Shown piece after piece: positions 46,678 through 55,508 of a DNA stretch of 64,000 bases. The stretch comes from AC-32 sp963755635. Its GTDB lineage: Bacteria; Actinomycetota; Thermoleophilia; Gaiellales; Gaiellaceae. The position numbers and the translations under genes are program-made. Below the pieces are notes generated by a model. The model was not told the origin of the DNA. It saw nothing but the letters and a program-made list of their open reading frames with translations, and did no database searches. Each line of letters begins with the position of its first letter. Within the stretch, counting starts at the first letter, position 1. The stretch is taken from positions 1-64,000 of the forward strand of contig CAVWKS010000024.1 of assembly GCA_963755635.1 (NCBI GenBank), read 5' to 3'.

Positions 46678-47724
46678 TCACGGCCGGCCGTCAGCCTGAA
46701 TGCGGTAGACGACGCCCCGGCCCCAGTCGGCCACGAGGAGACCGCCGCGGTGGTCGACCAGCAGCGCCAGCGGGTGCGCGAAACCGGACGCGAACGACGT
46801 CACGCGCGCGAGCCGGCCGGGCCGGAGCTGGACGCGCACGACGCGGCGGCCGAAGCGGTTGCTCAGGTACTGGCCCCACTCGGCGACGAACAGGTTCCCG
46901 CGGTACGAGGCCGGAAACGAGCCGCCGGTGTAGAAGGCGATGCCGTCGGCGGAGGCGTGCGGCTCCAGGTACGCGACCGGCGAGGTCACGCCGGAGCAGC
47001 GTCCGCTCAACCGGAGCGTGCGCGCGTTTGGCCAGCAGCGGGGCCATCCGTAGAACGCTTCCGGCCGGAGCGCGACGACCATCTCGGCGGGCTCGGGATC
47101 GGAATCCGAGCCGAGCTTGTCTTGACCGTTGACGGAGGCGAAGAGCTTGCCGGTCTTCGGCTGGACAGCCAGTCCGTACGGGTTTCGCAGCCCGCGCGCG
47201 ACGACGCGCAGGTCGCTCCCGTCAGGGCGGAGCGAAAGGATCGCGGCGCTCCGCGGCGAGCGCTCCCGGCAGGCGTCGCAGGTCGAGCCGCTGCCCCAGT
47301 AGAGCCGCCCGTCCGCGCCGAAGACGACGTTGTCCTGCTGGTGCTCGCCGAACGGGATGCCTTTCACCACCACGCGTCGCCCGCCCAACCGGCCGCCGCT
47401 CAGAACGAAGCGCTCGAGCCGGCCCTGCTCCGAGACGAAGAGCGCGCTTCCGCGCCAGACGAGCCCGAGCGGCGTGTGCAGGCCACGCACGAGCACCGCC
47501 GGCCGCCGCGTCCCGCGCCGGATCGCCACGAGCTTGCCGGTCGACTCGGTCACGTAGATGCGGCCGTCCGGCCCGTAGGCCATCGCCGTCGGCTGCGAGA
47601 GCCCCCGCGCAAAGGTCTCGACCCGGAAGCCGGGCGGCACGCTGATCCCCGACACCGCCGCCTCGCCGTGCAGCGCCAACACAAGCGCCAGAGCGCCCAG
47701 GACCCCGGTCGCGATCGTCCTCAA
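46678..47724 (-). CDS. secreted PQQ-dependent sugar dehydrogenase-like (sorbosone dehydrogenase) propeller
   Basis: A 348-residue exported protein with signal peptide RTIATGVLGALALVLALHG. A six-bladed propeller shows sGSDH/GDH-B-like blocks: GLSQPTAMAYGPDGRIYVTE, FGEHQQDNVVFGADGRLYWGSGS, RGLRNPYGLAVQP, WPRCWPNARTL, then GNLFVAEWG and GLLVADWGRGVVYRI. PQQ and Ca ligands are plausible but not all verified. Start is TTG at 47724. Confidence 0.82.
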   Translation of the reverse strand: MRTIATGVLGALALVLALHGEAAVSGISVPPGFRVETFARGLSQPTAMAYGPDGRIYVTESTGKLVAIRRGTRRPAVLVRGLHTPLGLVWRGSALFVSEQGRLERFVLSGGRLGGRRVVVKGIPFGEHQQDNVVFGADGRLYWGSGSTCDACRERSPRSAAILSLRPDGSDLRVVARGLRNPYGLAVQPKTGKLFASVNGQDKLGSDSDPEPAEMVVALRPEAFYGWPRCWPNARTLRLSGRCSGVTSPVAYLEPHASADGIAFYTGGSFPASYRGNLFVAEWGQYLSNRFGRRVVRVQLRPGRLARVTSFASGFAHPLALLVDHRGGLLVADWGRGVVYRIQADGRP

Positions 47725-47734
47725 GGGGACGAGT

Positions 47735-48055
47735 TTACGGAGGGGCTCGGCCTTCGATCAGGTAGTCGTGGATCTCCTGCAGGTCCTCGAGCGCGGCGCC
47801 GATGTCCGCACGCTCGAGCGGCGTCGTCTCGGCGGCGCGGGAGATCTCGCGCGCGGCCTGGAAGTTCCGGACGAAGTCCATGTCCTCGCCTTCCTCGACG
47901 ACCGGGTTCTCCAGGTCGTACCCGCGGTCGGTGAGCATCTCCTCGACCAAACGGACGAACTCAGGTAGCGCCTCGTCGGGCGCGTCGACGGCCTGCTCCT
48001 GAAGGTCGGCCCAGCGCGTCTCCCAGGCGTGCAGATCTAGCCCTGGCTCGCTCAG
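47735..48055 (-). CDS. conserved hypothetical protein, probable CTG start
   Basis: A 106-residue acidic protein. From CTG at 48055 it reads LSEPGLDLHAWETRWADLQEQAVDAPDEALPEFVRLVEEML and continues to an acidic, helical end (EDMDFVRNFQAAREISRAAETTPLERADIGAALEDLQEIHDYLIEG). An AAAGGAG site lies 7 nt before the CTG. The next in-frame standard codons (TTG, ATG near 47950) would delete the conserved-looking N-terminal third. It is upstream of hemA, divergently oriented. Confidence 0.7.
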   Translation of the reverse strand: MSEPGLDLHAWETRWADLQEQAVDAPDEALPEFVRLVEEMLTDRGYDLENPVVEEGEDMDFVRNFQAAREISRAAETTPLERADIGAALEDLQEIHDYLIEGRAPP

Positions 48056-48102
48056 CTCTGGTCTCCTTTCGGCGGCGGTAGGTAGGATCGGCCGCGGTCC
48101 AA

Positions 48103-49308
48103 GTGCCCGCCTCGAACTCCTCCAAACCAGGCTTTTTGCTCGCGGTCGGCGTTTCCCACCGGAACGCCCCGCTCGAGCTGCGGGAACGGCTCTACCTCAC
48201 CGACGGCCACGCCACGGAGCTGGCGCAGGAGCTCGGCGGGGTCGTGCTCTCGACGTGCAACCGGACGGAGATCTACCTGCTCGGCGGCGACCGTGAGACG
48301 GCCCGGCAGGCGCTCGAGCGACAGTCGGGCCTCGAGCTCGACGGCGTCCTGGCGAGCTGGGAGGGCGGGGAGGCGGTCGAGCACCTCTTCCGCGTCTCGG
48401 CTGGGCTCGACTCGCTCGTGCCGGGCGAGGCGCAGATCCTCGGTCAGGTGCGCGAGGCGTACGAGGCAGCCCTGAAGGCGGGCGCGACCGGGCCGGCCCT
48501 GAACCGGCTCTTCGAGGACGCGCTCCACGCGGGCAAGCGCGTGCGCACCGAGGCGAAGCTGCACGAGATGCCGGAGTCGGTCGCGGAGTCCGCGGTCGCG
48601 CTCGCGGCCAAGGAGCTCGGCGGCCTCGAAGACAAGCGCGCGCTGCTGTTCGGCGCGGGCAGGATGAGTGAGCTCGCGGCGCGCGGCCTGAAGGAGCGCG
48701 GGGCGGAGGTGATCGTCTCGAGCCGGACGCTCGAGAGCGCGCAGGAGCTTGCCGACCGGCTCGGCGGGCGTGCCGCGCCGTTCGACGCGATCGCGCTGGA
48801 GCTGATCGATGCCGACCTGGTCATCTCCGCGACGCGCTGCCCGTACCCGATCCTGCATCCGGGAGCCGTGCAGCAGCGCACGAAGCCGCTCGTCCTGATC
48901 GACATCGCAGTCCCGCGTGATCTCGATCCCGCGATCGGCGCGCTCGACGGTTGCCGGCTGTTCGACATCGACGCGCTGGGCGAGGGCCTCGTCGGGCGCG
49001 AGGAGGACATTCGCGAAGCCGAGGCGATCGTCGCCGAGGAAGCCGCGCGCTTCGCCGAGTGGCTGCGTTCGCGCGACGCTGCGCCCGCGATCGCGGCGCT
49101 CCGGCGCCACGCGGAGGAGATCCGCACCGAGGAGCTCGCCCGCGCCGAGCACCGCTTGACCGATCTCTCCGACCGCGAGCGCAAGACGGTCGAGACGCTG
49201 ACCGCCCAGATCGTGAACAAGCTCCTGCACGCGCCGACGGTCAACGCGAAGGAGTCCGGCTCCGAGCCGCTGCGCGAGCTGTTCGCACTGCACGAAGACG
49301 GCGAGTGA
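48103..49308 (+). CDS. hemA: glutamyl-tRNA reductase
   Basis: A 401-residue enzyme reducing Glu-tRNA to glutamate-1-semialdehyde, the first step of C5 heme synthesis. The catalytic Cys52 is in VLSTCNRTEIY, then GLDSLVPGEAQILGQVREAY, NADPH loop LFGAGRMSELAA near 184, and the dimerisation helices at the C-terminus. GTG start at 48103. It overlaps hemL by 4 bp (GTGA). Confidence 0.95.
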   Translation: MPASNSSKPGFLLAVGVSHRNAPLELRERLYLTDGHATELAQELGGVVLSTCNRTEIYLLGGDRETARQALERQSGLELDGVLASWEGGEAVEHLFRVSAGLDSLVPGEAQILGQVREAYEAALKAGATGPALNRLFEDALHAGKRVRTEAKLHEMPESVAESAVALAAKELGGLEDKRALLFGAGRMSELAARGLKERGAEVIVSSRTLESAQELADRLGGRAAPFDAIALELIDADLVISATRCPYPILHPGAVQQRTKPLVLIDIAVPRDLDPAIGALDGCRLFDIDALGEGLVGREEDIREAEAIVAEEAARFAEWLRSRDAAPAIAALRRHAEEIRTEELARAEHRLTDLSDRERKTVETLTAQIVNKLLHAPTVNAKESGSEPLRELFALHEDGE

Positions 49309-50465
49309 CCTCTAGCGACCTCTGGGCCCGGGCGCAGCGAGTGACCCCGGGCGGCGTCAACTCGCCGGTGCGCGCGATGAAGGCGGTCGGGCTCGACGAG
49401 CCGCTCTTCGCGGCGCGCGGCGAAGGCGCGTACCTCGAGGACGTCAACGGCCGGCGGTATGTCGACTGGGTGCTCTCCTGGGGCCCGCTGATCTTCGGGC
49501 ACGCGGATCCGGAAACCGTAGAAGCTGTCGTCGAGGCGGCGCGCGAGGGGACGACCTTCGGCACTGCGACCGAGCGCGAGGTGCTGCTGGCCGAGGAGAT
49601 CGTGGACGCGGTGCCGTCGGTGGAGATGGTGCGGCTGGTGTCTTCTGGGACCGAGGCCGCGATGACGACGCTGCGCCTGGCGCGCGCGGTCACCGGCCGC
49701 GAGCCGTTCGTGCGCTTCCGAGGCAACTACCACGGGCATGCCGACTCCTTCCTCTCGGAGGCCGGCTCGGGCGTGCGCACGCTCGGGCTCGAGGCCGCGG
49801 CGGAGGGGCGCGTCGTCGACTACAACGACCTCGGCGCGGTCGAGACCGTGATCGAAGGAGCGGCGTGCGTCTTCGTCGAGCCGGTCGCCGGGAACATGGG
49901 CGTCGTCCCGCCGGCCGAGGGCTTCCTCGAGCGCCTGCGCCGGCTTTGCGACGAGAGCGGGGCGCTGCTCGTGTTCGACGAGGTGATCACGGGGTTCCGG
50001 GTCGCGCGCGGCGGCGCACAGGAGCGCTACGGCGTCCTCCCGGACCTGACCGTGCTCGGCAAGATCGTCGGCGGCGGCCTGCCGCTGGCGGCCTTCGGCG
50101 GCCGTGCCGAGCTGATGGACCGCCTCGCGCCGGCCGGCGACGTCTACCAGGCCGGGACGCTCTCCGGGAACCCCCTCGCAACCGCGGCCGGCCTCTCGGT
50201 GCTACGCCGCCTGACACCCGAGGTATACGAAGAGCTCGAGCGAAAGGGTCAGCGCCTGGACGCGCTCGGCGAGCACGGCCGCTTCGAGCGCGTCGGCGCG
50301 ATGGCGACGCTCTTCGTCGACGACTACCCGGCGCTCTTCCGCCACTTGCTCGAGCGCGGGATCTACCTCGCACCCAGCCAGAACGAGGCGATGTTCCTCT
50401 CGACAGCGCACGGCGACGAGGAGATCGACCGAACGATCGAAGCGGTCGCCGAATTCTTCGCCTAG
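49305..50465 (+). CDS. hemL: glutamate-1-semialdehyde 2,1-aminomutase
   Basis: A 386-residue PLP enzyme converting glutamate-1-semialdehyde to 5-aminolevulinate. Motifs are TPGGVNSPVRA near 11, FVRFRGNYHGHADSFL near 135, FDEVITGFR near 222 and PLP-Lys in TVLGKIVGGGLP near 247. The region after the PLP Lys is about 35-40 residues shorter than usual, lost around the DALGEHGRFERVG segment. Coupled to hemA, it supplies ALA for the coproporphyrin pathway ending in HemQ. Confidence 0.94.
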   Translation: MTSSDLWARAQRVTPGGVNSPVRAMKAVGLDEPLFAARGEGAYLEDVNGRRYVDWVLSWGPLIFGHADPETVEAVVEAAREGTTFGTATEREVLLAEEIVDAVPSVEMVRLVSSGTEAAMTTLRLARAVTGREPFVRFRGNYHGHADSFLSEAGSGVRTLGLEAAAEGRVVDYNDLGAVETVIEGAACVFVEPVAGNMGVVPPAEGFLERLRRLCDESGALLVFDEVITGFRVARGGAQERYGVLPDLTVLGKIVGGGLPLAAFGGRAELMDRLAPAGDVYQAGTLSGNPLATAAGLSVLRRLTPEVYEELERKGQRLDALGEHGRFERVGAMATLFVDDYPALFRHLLERGIYLAPSQNEAMFLSTAHGDEEIDRTIEAVAEFFA

Positions 50466-50472
50466 TGGACGG

Positions 50473-50871
50473 CTAGGCGCCGTGGCCGGGATTCCCGACG
50501 TCCCGGTAGAGCGCCTCGACGTTGTTGCCGTCCGGGTCGAGCAGGTACGCCGCGTAGTAGCCGGGCCCGTAGTCGCGCAAGCCGGGAGCTCCGTTCGAGC
50601 GAAACCCTGCCTCGACCCCCGCGCGGTGAAAGGCGTCGACGTCGTCGCGCGAGCGGGCCCAGAAACAGAGGTGAAGCGCCCTCGTCGGCGGAGTCTGGGC
50701 GACGACGTTCACGTGCGTGAAGCACGCCGAAGTCTCACGTTCGTAGAGCTTCGGGATCCCGAGTGGAGCAAGGACGGTCTCGTAGAACACGACCGACCGC
50801 CGGAAATCGCTCACGTGCAGGTCGAGGTGGTCGACCACGGGCCTGGTCCAGTCCCAGTCGGCAGCGCTCAT
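50473..50871 (-). CDS. VOC family (glyoxalase/bleomycin resistance) protein
   Basis: A 132-residue single-domain VOC protein: VVDHLDLHVSDFRRSVVFYETVLAPLG at the N-terminus with a metal His, and YYAAYLLDPDGNNVEALYRD near 103-122 with the metal Glu. The ATG overlaps the stop of the HIT gene (ATGA), so the two are coupled. Substrate unknown. Confidence 0.88.
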   Translation of the reverse strand: MSAADWDWTRPVVDHLDLHVSDFRRSVVFYETVLAPLGIPKLYERETSACFTHVNVVAQTPPTRALHLCFWARSRDDVDAFHRAGVEAGFRSNGAPGLRDYGPGYYAAYLLDPDGNNVEALYRDVGNPGHGA

Positions 50872-51347
50872 GGCCAGGCGTCGGCCAGGCGGCGGCGGGT
50901 TTCGAGCAGGTGCTCAGGGAGCACTTTCACGTCTGCGAGGACGGGCATGAAATTCGTGTCACCGGCCCAACGGGGAACGACGTGGAGATGAACGTGGTCG
51001 ACGATGCCGGCGCCGGCGATCCGGCCGAGATTCCAACCGAGGTTGTAGCCCTGCGGGCCGTAGACCTCGGCGAGCGCCGCCGTCCCGCGCTCGGCCAGCC
51101 GATGGATCTCCAGCGCTTCGGAGTCCGTCAGCTCGCCGAACTCGCCGACATGCCTGTACGAGGTGACCATCAGGTGCCCGGACGAGTACGGGAACTTGTT
51201 CAACATGACGAAGGCCTCGCTCCCGCGCGCGACGACCAGGCCCTCCTCGTCCTCGAGGCTAGCGGCGCGGCAGAAGATGCAGCCGGTCTCCTCGTCCGCC
51301 TGCGTGATGTACTCGAGTCGCCAGGGCGCCCAGAGCGGCTTGGCCAT
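50868..51347 (-). CDS. HIT family protein (Ap4A phosphorylase/hydrolase-like)
   Basis: A 159-residue histidine-triad protein with the actinobacterial Ap4A phosphorylase look. PLWAPWRLEYI at the N-terminus, the zinc CIFC pair near 24, LNKFPYSSGHLMV, and the triad HVHLHVVPRWAGDTNFMPV near 115. It hydrolyses or phosphorolyses dinucleoside polyphosphates by family. Followed by a coupled VOC gene. Confidence 0.92.
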   Translation of the reverse strand: MAKPLWAPWRLEYITQADEETGCIFCRAASLEDEEGLVVARGSEAFVMLNKFPYSSGHLMVTSYRHVGEFGELTDSEALEIHRLAERGTAALAEVYGPQGYNLGWNLGRIAGAGIVDHVHLHVVPRWAGDTNFMPVLADVKVLPEHLLETRRRLADAWP

Positions 51348-51394
51348 CGCGCCGAGCCTACCGTCCCGCCGCCAAAGGTCGTACGATTCGCAAC

Positions 51395-52342
51395 GTGAAA
51401 AAGATGCTGGCAGCCGTGGTGCTGGCCGCTGCCGTGTCCGCGGCCGCCGCGCCGAGCGCGCAGCGGAACGGCTCCGTCCCGCTCGGAGTGAAGGTCGGCG
51501 GCCTGCGGGTCGGCGGGATGGCGACCGAGAAGGCCCGCGCGACGATCTCGTACGCCTTCAACCGGCCGCTGCGCTTCGTCTTCTACGGCAAGCGCTGGCG
51601 CGTCCGTCCGGCGGCCCTCGGATCGACGCTCGACGTCGATCAGACGATGAAGGCAGCGCTCGACGCCAAGCCGGGCCAGAACGTCCCGCTGCGGGTGACG
51701 ATCGACTCCGGGCGCGTCGCCCAGTACGCGCGTTGGCTCGACAGCTGGCTCTCGGTCGACCCGCAGAACGCGACCGCCACCCTGACCAGCCGCCTGACGC
51801 CGGTCCTGCACAAGGGCAAGCCGGGCCTGCAGGTGCGCGCGAACCGGACAGCGGTCAAGCTGATGGCCGCCCTGCGCACGGCCAAGCGGCCGCTTTTCCG
51901 GCCTTCGGCGAAGACGATTCCCGCGGCGATGACGCGCGCGAACTTCGGCCCGGTCGTCGTGATCCACCGCGGCTCGAACCGGATGTACGTCTACCAAGGC
52001 ACGCACGTCTTGCGGACGATCCAGGTCGCGACCGGCCAGTCGATCTATCCGACGCCGCTCGGCAACTGGCACGTGGTCGACATGCAGCGCGACCCATGGT
52101 GGCGCCCGCCGGACTCGCCGTGGGCCCAAGGCCTGAAGCCGATCCCGCCCGGTCCGGGCAACCCGCTGGGCACGCGCTGGATGGGCCTCGACGCGGCCGG
52201 CGTCGGCATGCACGGCACGCCCGACGACGCGTCGATCGGCTACTCGGCCTCCCACGGCTGCATCCGGATGCACATCCCGGACGCGGAGTGGCTCTTCACC
52301 AAGGTCCGCATCGGGACCCCGGTCTTCATCGTCGCGGCGTAG
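51395..52342 (+). CDS. L,D-transpeptidase (YkuD) with PG-binding-4-like domain
   Basis: A 315-residue exported enzyme cross-linking peptidoglycan. Signal peptide KKMLAAVVLAAAVSAAAA. A PG_binding_4/VanW-type region (GLRVGGMATEKARATISYAF, RPAALGSTLDVD) lies at about 30-100. The YkuD domain from about 185 includes HRGSNRMYVYQG, PTPLGNWHVVD, GMHGTP and SASHGCIRM with the catalytic Cys near 293. GTG start at 51395. It is the last core gene before the repeat-bounded cassettes. Confidence 0.92.
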   Translation: MKKMLAAVVLAAAVSAAAAPSAQRNGSVPLGVKVGGLRVGGMATEKARATISYAFNRPLRFVFYGKRWRVRPAALGSTLDVDQTMKAALDAKPGQNVPLRVTIDSGRVAQYARWLDSWLSVDPQNATATLTSRLTPVLHKGKPGLQVRANRTAVKLMAALRTAKRPLFRPSAKTIPAAMTRANFGPVVVIHRGSNRMYVYQGTHVLRTIQVATGQSIYPTPLGNWHVVDMQRDPWWRPPDSPWAQGLKPIPPGPGNPLGTRWMGLDAAGVGMHGTPDDASIGYSASHGCIRMHIPDAEWLFTKVRIGTPVFIVAA

Positions 52343-52352
52343 GCGATAGCAA

Positions 52353-52391
52353 CTCTGGCTTGGGCCAGCGTGCGGGAATGTCACCAGAGCG
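52353..52391 (+). repeat. cassette-boundary hairpin element R1
   Basis: Hairpin TGGC-TTGG-GCCA followed by the tail GCGTGCGGGAATGTCACC. An outer pairing CTCTGG to CCAGAG closes the unit. First of five similarly oriented copies between 52353 and 57596. It lies between the L,D-transpeptidase stop and the methyltransferase start. Confidence 0.6.
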
Positions 52392-52415
52392 AGTGCGGGG
52401 CCTACATTGCCTGGC

Positions 52416-53204
52416 GTGGAAGATGATCGTCCATTCGCAGGCGATACCGCGAGCTTCTACGCCCGCTACCGCCGCGGGTATCCGTGTGAGCTGATTCTTC
52501 GGCTGCGGGAGTTCAAGCGCGATGGTTCCGGTCGTGTGCTCGACCTGGGCTGCGGTGCAGGGCAACTACTGCTCCAGCTCGCGCCCTTCTTCGAGCAGGC
52601 AGTTGGCATCGACCCTGAGCCGGACATGCTGCGCGAGGCCAAGAGCGCGGCTCATAGCCGCCATCTTGGAGACGTCGTGTGGCTAAGAGGGAGTTCGAGT
52701 GAGCTTCCCCAGCTGGAGCGAGCGCTCGGACGATTCGATCTGGTCACGATCGGCACCGCATTCCACTTCATGGAACGGCATGCCACGCTCAGCAATCTCG
52801 CGCGGATCGCCTCGGGTGGTGCTGTCGCAGTCGTCTACAACGGAACGCCTATGTGGCTGCATCCCGATCCCTGGGCGAGGGCTCTCAACTCCGTGCTGGA
52901 GAGCCGCCTCGGGAAGCTCGGTGATGCCGACTTCACGGCTGAAGCCCTTCGAGGCGCCGAAGAGACGATGCACGACCTTCGCTACACGCACGTCGAGCGG
53001 TGGGAGCGAGTCCATACCGAGACGATCAATGTGGACTTCATCATCGGACACATCCTCTCGGCCACCTCAACCGATCAGATCCCGCCCCGCGAAAGGCAGC
53101 ACTTCGCTCAGGATGTTCGTTCAGCAATCGCGGCGGTGGCGCCCTCGGGACACGTGGTCGAGTCCGTGAACGTCCGAGCTGTCATCGGCCGGCCGACCAC
53201 TTAA
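52416..53204 (+). CDS. class I SAM-dependent methyltransferase
   Basis: A 262-residue methyltransferase: an N-terminal FAGDTASFYARYRRGYP block, motif I VLDLGCGAGQLLLQL near 43-57, motif II VGIDPEPDML near 66, and ELPQLERALGRFDLVTIGTAFHFM for motifs post-II/IV. GTG at 52416 is chosen; a TTG at 52407 is possible. No ribosome-binding site is seen. It sits alone between hairpin elements R1 and R2. Target unknown. Confidence 0.86.
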   Translation: MEDDRPFAGDTASFYARYRRGYPCELILRLREFKRDGSGRVLDLGCGAGQLLLQLAPFFEQAVGIDPEPDMLREAKSAAHSRHLGDVVWLRGSSSELPQLERALGRFDLVTIGTAFHFMERHATLSNLARIASGGAVAVVYNGTPMWLHPDPWARALNSVLESRLGKLGDADFTAEALRGAEETMHDLRYTHVERWERVHTETINVDFIIGHILSATSTDQIPPRERQHFAQDVRSAIAAVAPSGHVVESVNVRAVIGRPTT

Positions 53205-53208
53205 CGAG

Positions 53209-53250
53209 CCGGGACCGCGGCCTGGGCCAGTGTCCCGGAATGTCCCCCGA
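53209..53250 (+). repeat. cassette-boundary hairpin element R2
   Basis: CCGGGAC and GTCCCGG form an outer stem around GGC-CTGG-GCC, followed by GGAATGTCCCCCGA. Starts 5 bp after the methyltransferase stop. A 10-bp tandem duplication (GGCACGGTCG) follows at 53267-53286. Confidence 0.6.
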
Positions 53251-53296
53251 CCGAACGCAACAACCCGGCACGGTCGGGCACGGTCGCCTTGTCATC

Positions 53297-53713
53297 TCAG
53301 GTGCTCGACCACTCTGCGTACGGCGGCTCGCGCCGCTCGACGTGGTTGTCGTAGTCGCGGTGGTCGACTACCTTGCCCTCCTCGTCGAAGCGCAGCACGG
53401 TCACGCCCGCGAACGTGAGCTCCTGCCCGTTCTCCGTCCAACTGGCCCACCACTCGACCGAGGTTCGGTCGTCGTCGCCCGACGCGATCGGCTCTCCAAA
53501 CCAGCACTGGATGTCCTGCTCTGCCGAGAACTGCTCACTGAGATAACGGCGGACACCGGCCAGGCCCAGGTTGGGTTCTCGGAACGCGAGGGATCGGTAC
53601 ACGACGGCGTCGGAGTACAGCGCCACGATGGCTTCGACGTCTCGCTCAGGCCAAGCTCGTGACCAGGTGTCAGCCCAGCGAGCCGCTGCCGAGGTGGCAT
53701 CCATGTCAGCCAT
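53297..53713 (-). CDS. SnoaL-like / nuclear transport factor 2 family protein
   Basis: A 138-residue NTF2-fold protein: TWSRAWPERDVEAIVALYSDAVVYRSLAFREP at the N-terminus with the acidic pocket residues, IQCWFGEPIASGDDDRTSVEWWASW strands, and VTVLRFDEEGKVVDHRDYD. Such proteins are ketosteroid isomerase-like or of unknown activity. It lies alone between R2 and R3, oriented opposite to the neighbouring genes. Confidence 0.85.
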   Translation of the reverse strand: MADMDATSAAARWADTWSRAWPERDVEAIVALYSDAVVYRSLAFREPNLGLAGVRRYLSEQFSAEQDIQCWFGEPIASGDDDRTSVEWWASWTENGQELTFAGVTVLRFDEEGKVVDHRDYDNHVERREPPYAEWSST

Positions 53714-53730
53714 TCAACACCGGATGACCA

Positions 53731-53765
53731 TGGCCTGGGCCAGCGTTCAGGAATGTCACCTGAGC
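53731..53765 (+). repeat. cassette-boundary hairpin element R3
   Basis: Hairpin TGGC-CTGG-GCCA followed by GCGTTCAGGAATGTCACC and TGAGC. Lies 18 bp upstream of the minus-strand SnoaL-like start. Between it and the ketosynthase (53766-54002) there is only a short open frame ending in an ATGA overlap with the ketosynthase start (reading SDRILDKRCEIDERLLDGL), probably a gene remnant. Confidence 0.6.
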
Positions 53766-54002
53766 TCTCAAGCTCGAATCACGAACCGGGTCAGAACATG
53801 CCCTGTGACGGCGCCTCATAGGAACACGCGGTACCGGGCACGCGGTTCGAGGGCCCGATTCATCGATACGGTCACCACATGGGACAGGACGAACGGCTAC
53901 TTCTGGCTTCGAGGTTCGGCGCGGCAGCGACCGCATACTCGACAAGCGCTGCGAGATCGATGAGCGACTCCTCGACGGGCTTATCCACGGCGGTCCGCTC
54001 CC

Positions 54003-55265
54003 ATGAGCGCTGAACGGCGGGTTGTGGTCACGGGCTTGGGCGCCGTGACACCGCTCGGCCCGGACATCGACACGACCTGGCGCCGGCTCGTCGCTGGAGA
54101 AGGTGGCGGCGGCCCGATCACCGCTTTCGCCCGTTCGGGCCATCCTGTGCAGATCGCCTGCGAGGCGAGTGACTTCGAGCCGCAGCGCTGGCTTGACCGC
54201 AAGACGATCCGCAAGATCGACCGTTTCGCGCAGTTTGCGGTCGCCGCGGCGCGGATGGCGGAAGGAGACGCAGGGTTGGAGATCGCGCCTGAGCCCGATC
54301 GGATCGGTGCCTCGATTGCCACTGCGCAGGGAGGCGTCGCGAGCCTTGCGGCGTGTCTGCGGGAACTGGATGAGTCGCAACGGATCCATCCCAGCCTGGT
54401 CACGGCGTTCATGCCGAACATGGCGGCCGGCTGGGTCTCGATGGAGTTGGGCACGCGTGGCCCCCTCGGTGCCCCCTGCACGGCCTGTGCTGCGTCGGCG
54501 ATGGCGGTCGGCGACGGATACGACGCGATCCGGCTGGGGCGGGCAGAAGTGATGCTCTGTGGGGGAAGTGAGGCGGGGATCACCGAATTGGCGGTTGCGG
54601 GCTTCGCAGCGATGCGAGCACTCTCGCGCCGAAACAGCGATCCGGCTGGTGCGAGTCGACCCTTTGATGCCGACCGGGACGGCTTCGTGATGGGCGAGGG
54701 GGCAGCCGTGCTCGTGTTGGAGGAGTTGGCACACGCCCGTTCCCGTGGCGCCAGGATCTACGCGGAGCTCGCCGGCTACGGCGTCAGCTCAGACTCCTTC
54801 CACATGACCGAGCCCGACCCGCTCGGAGCGGGACAAGCGCGTGCCGTCGGCATTGCGCTCGCTGATGCAGAGCTCGATCCGACAGACGTCGACTACGTCA
54901 ACGCCCATGCAAGCTCAACGGGGCTCGGCGACGCGATCGAGACGCGCGCGCTCAAGCTCGCGTTGGGCGAGGACAAGGTCCAGACAATCCCCATTTCGGG
55001 AACAAAGGGCGCGACCGGACACTGCCTCGGAGCAGCGGGAGCGGTCGAAGCGGCGTTCACCGTCCTCACGGTCAACCGCGACATTGTGCCGCCAACGATC
55101 AACTACCAGACCCCTGACCCCGCTTGCGACCTCGACTGCGTCCCGAACGAAGCGCGCCGCCAACCCGTCCGCGTCGCGGTGAGTAACAGCTTTGGCTTCG
55201 GCGGTCACAATGCCGTCCTCGTTATGCGCAAGTTTGTCGACGGGCCGGAACTCCCGAACGCATAA
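54003..55265 (+). CDS. beta-ketoacyl-ACP synthase II (FabF-like)
   Basis: A 420-residue thiolase-fold condensing enzyme. VVVTGLGAVTPLG at the N-terminus, catalytic Cys162 in CTACAASAMAVGDG, His in NAHASSTGLGDAIE near 301, Lys-His in GTKGATGHCLGAAG near 341, and SNSFGFGGHNAVL near the C-terminus; the full C-H-H triad is present. It stands alone without other fatty acid synthesis genes, in the repeat-bounded accessory region, so it may be a transferred or secondary-metabolism copy. Confidence 0.92.
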   Translation: MSAERRVVVTGLGAVTPLGPDIDTTWRRLVAGEGGGGPITAFARSGHPVQIACEASDFEPQRWLDRKTIRKIDRFAQFAVAAARMAEGDAGLEIAPEPDRIGASIATAQGGVASLAACLRELDESQRIHPSLVTAFMPNMAAGWVSMELGTRGPLGAPCTACAASAMAVGDGYDAIRLGRAEVMLCGGSEAGITELAVAGFAAMRALSRRNSDPAGASRPFDADRDGFVMGEGAAVLVLEELAHARSRGARIYAELAGYGVSSDSFHMTEPDPLGAGQARAVGIALADAELDPTDVDYVNAHASSTGLGDAIETRALKLALGEDKVQTIPISGTKGATGHCLGAAGAVEAAFTVLTVNRDIVPPTINYQTPDPACDLDCVPNEARRQPVRVAVSNSFGFGGHNAVLVMRKFVDGPELPNA

Positions 55266-55426
55266 CCCGACGCCTTGGACACGGTGACTCGCGGCGGCAA
55301 GTTCTTGGGCTCACGGCGGTAGAGGTCAAGAGCCTCGAGGAGCAGCCGGCCATCGCCCGCGGCCGGGAGCGCGACCTCGCCGGAGGCTAAGTACTGCGGT
55401 CGCGTGCGCCAGACCGTATGGACTGC

Positions 55427-55506
55427 CCGGCGCCTCGCTCGTAAGTTGGCGCGGGTTGCCGTCGGGGTTGGCCCGGCGGTAGAGCCGCAATTACGGGAGG
55501 CGCCGG
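55427..55506 (+). ncRNA. candidate IS110 bridge RNA / structured transposase leader
   Basis: CCGGCGCCTC (55427-55436) pairs perfectly with GAGGCGCCGG (55497-55506), enclosing 60 nt with further GC-rich pairings, directly 5' of the IS110 transposase. IS110-group elements encode their bridge RNA in the non-coding left end upstream of the transposase. Fit is by position and structure only; the guide loops were not resolved. Confidence 0.45.
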
Positions 55507-55508
55507 TT

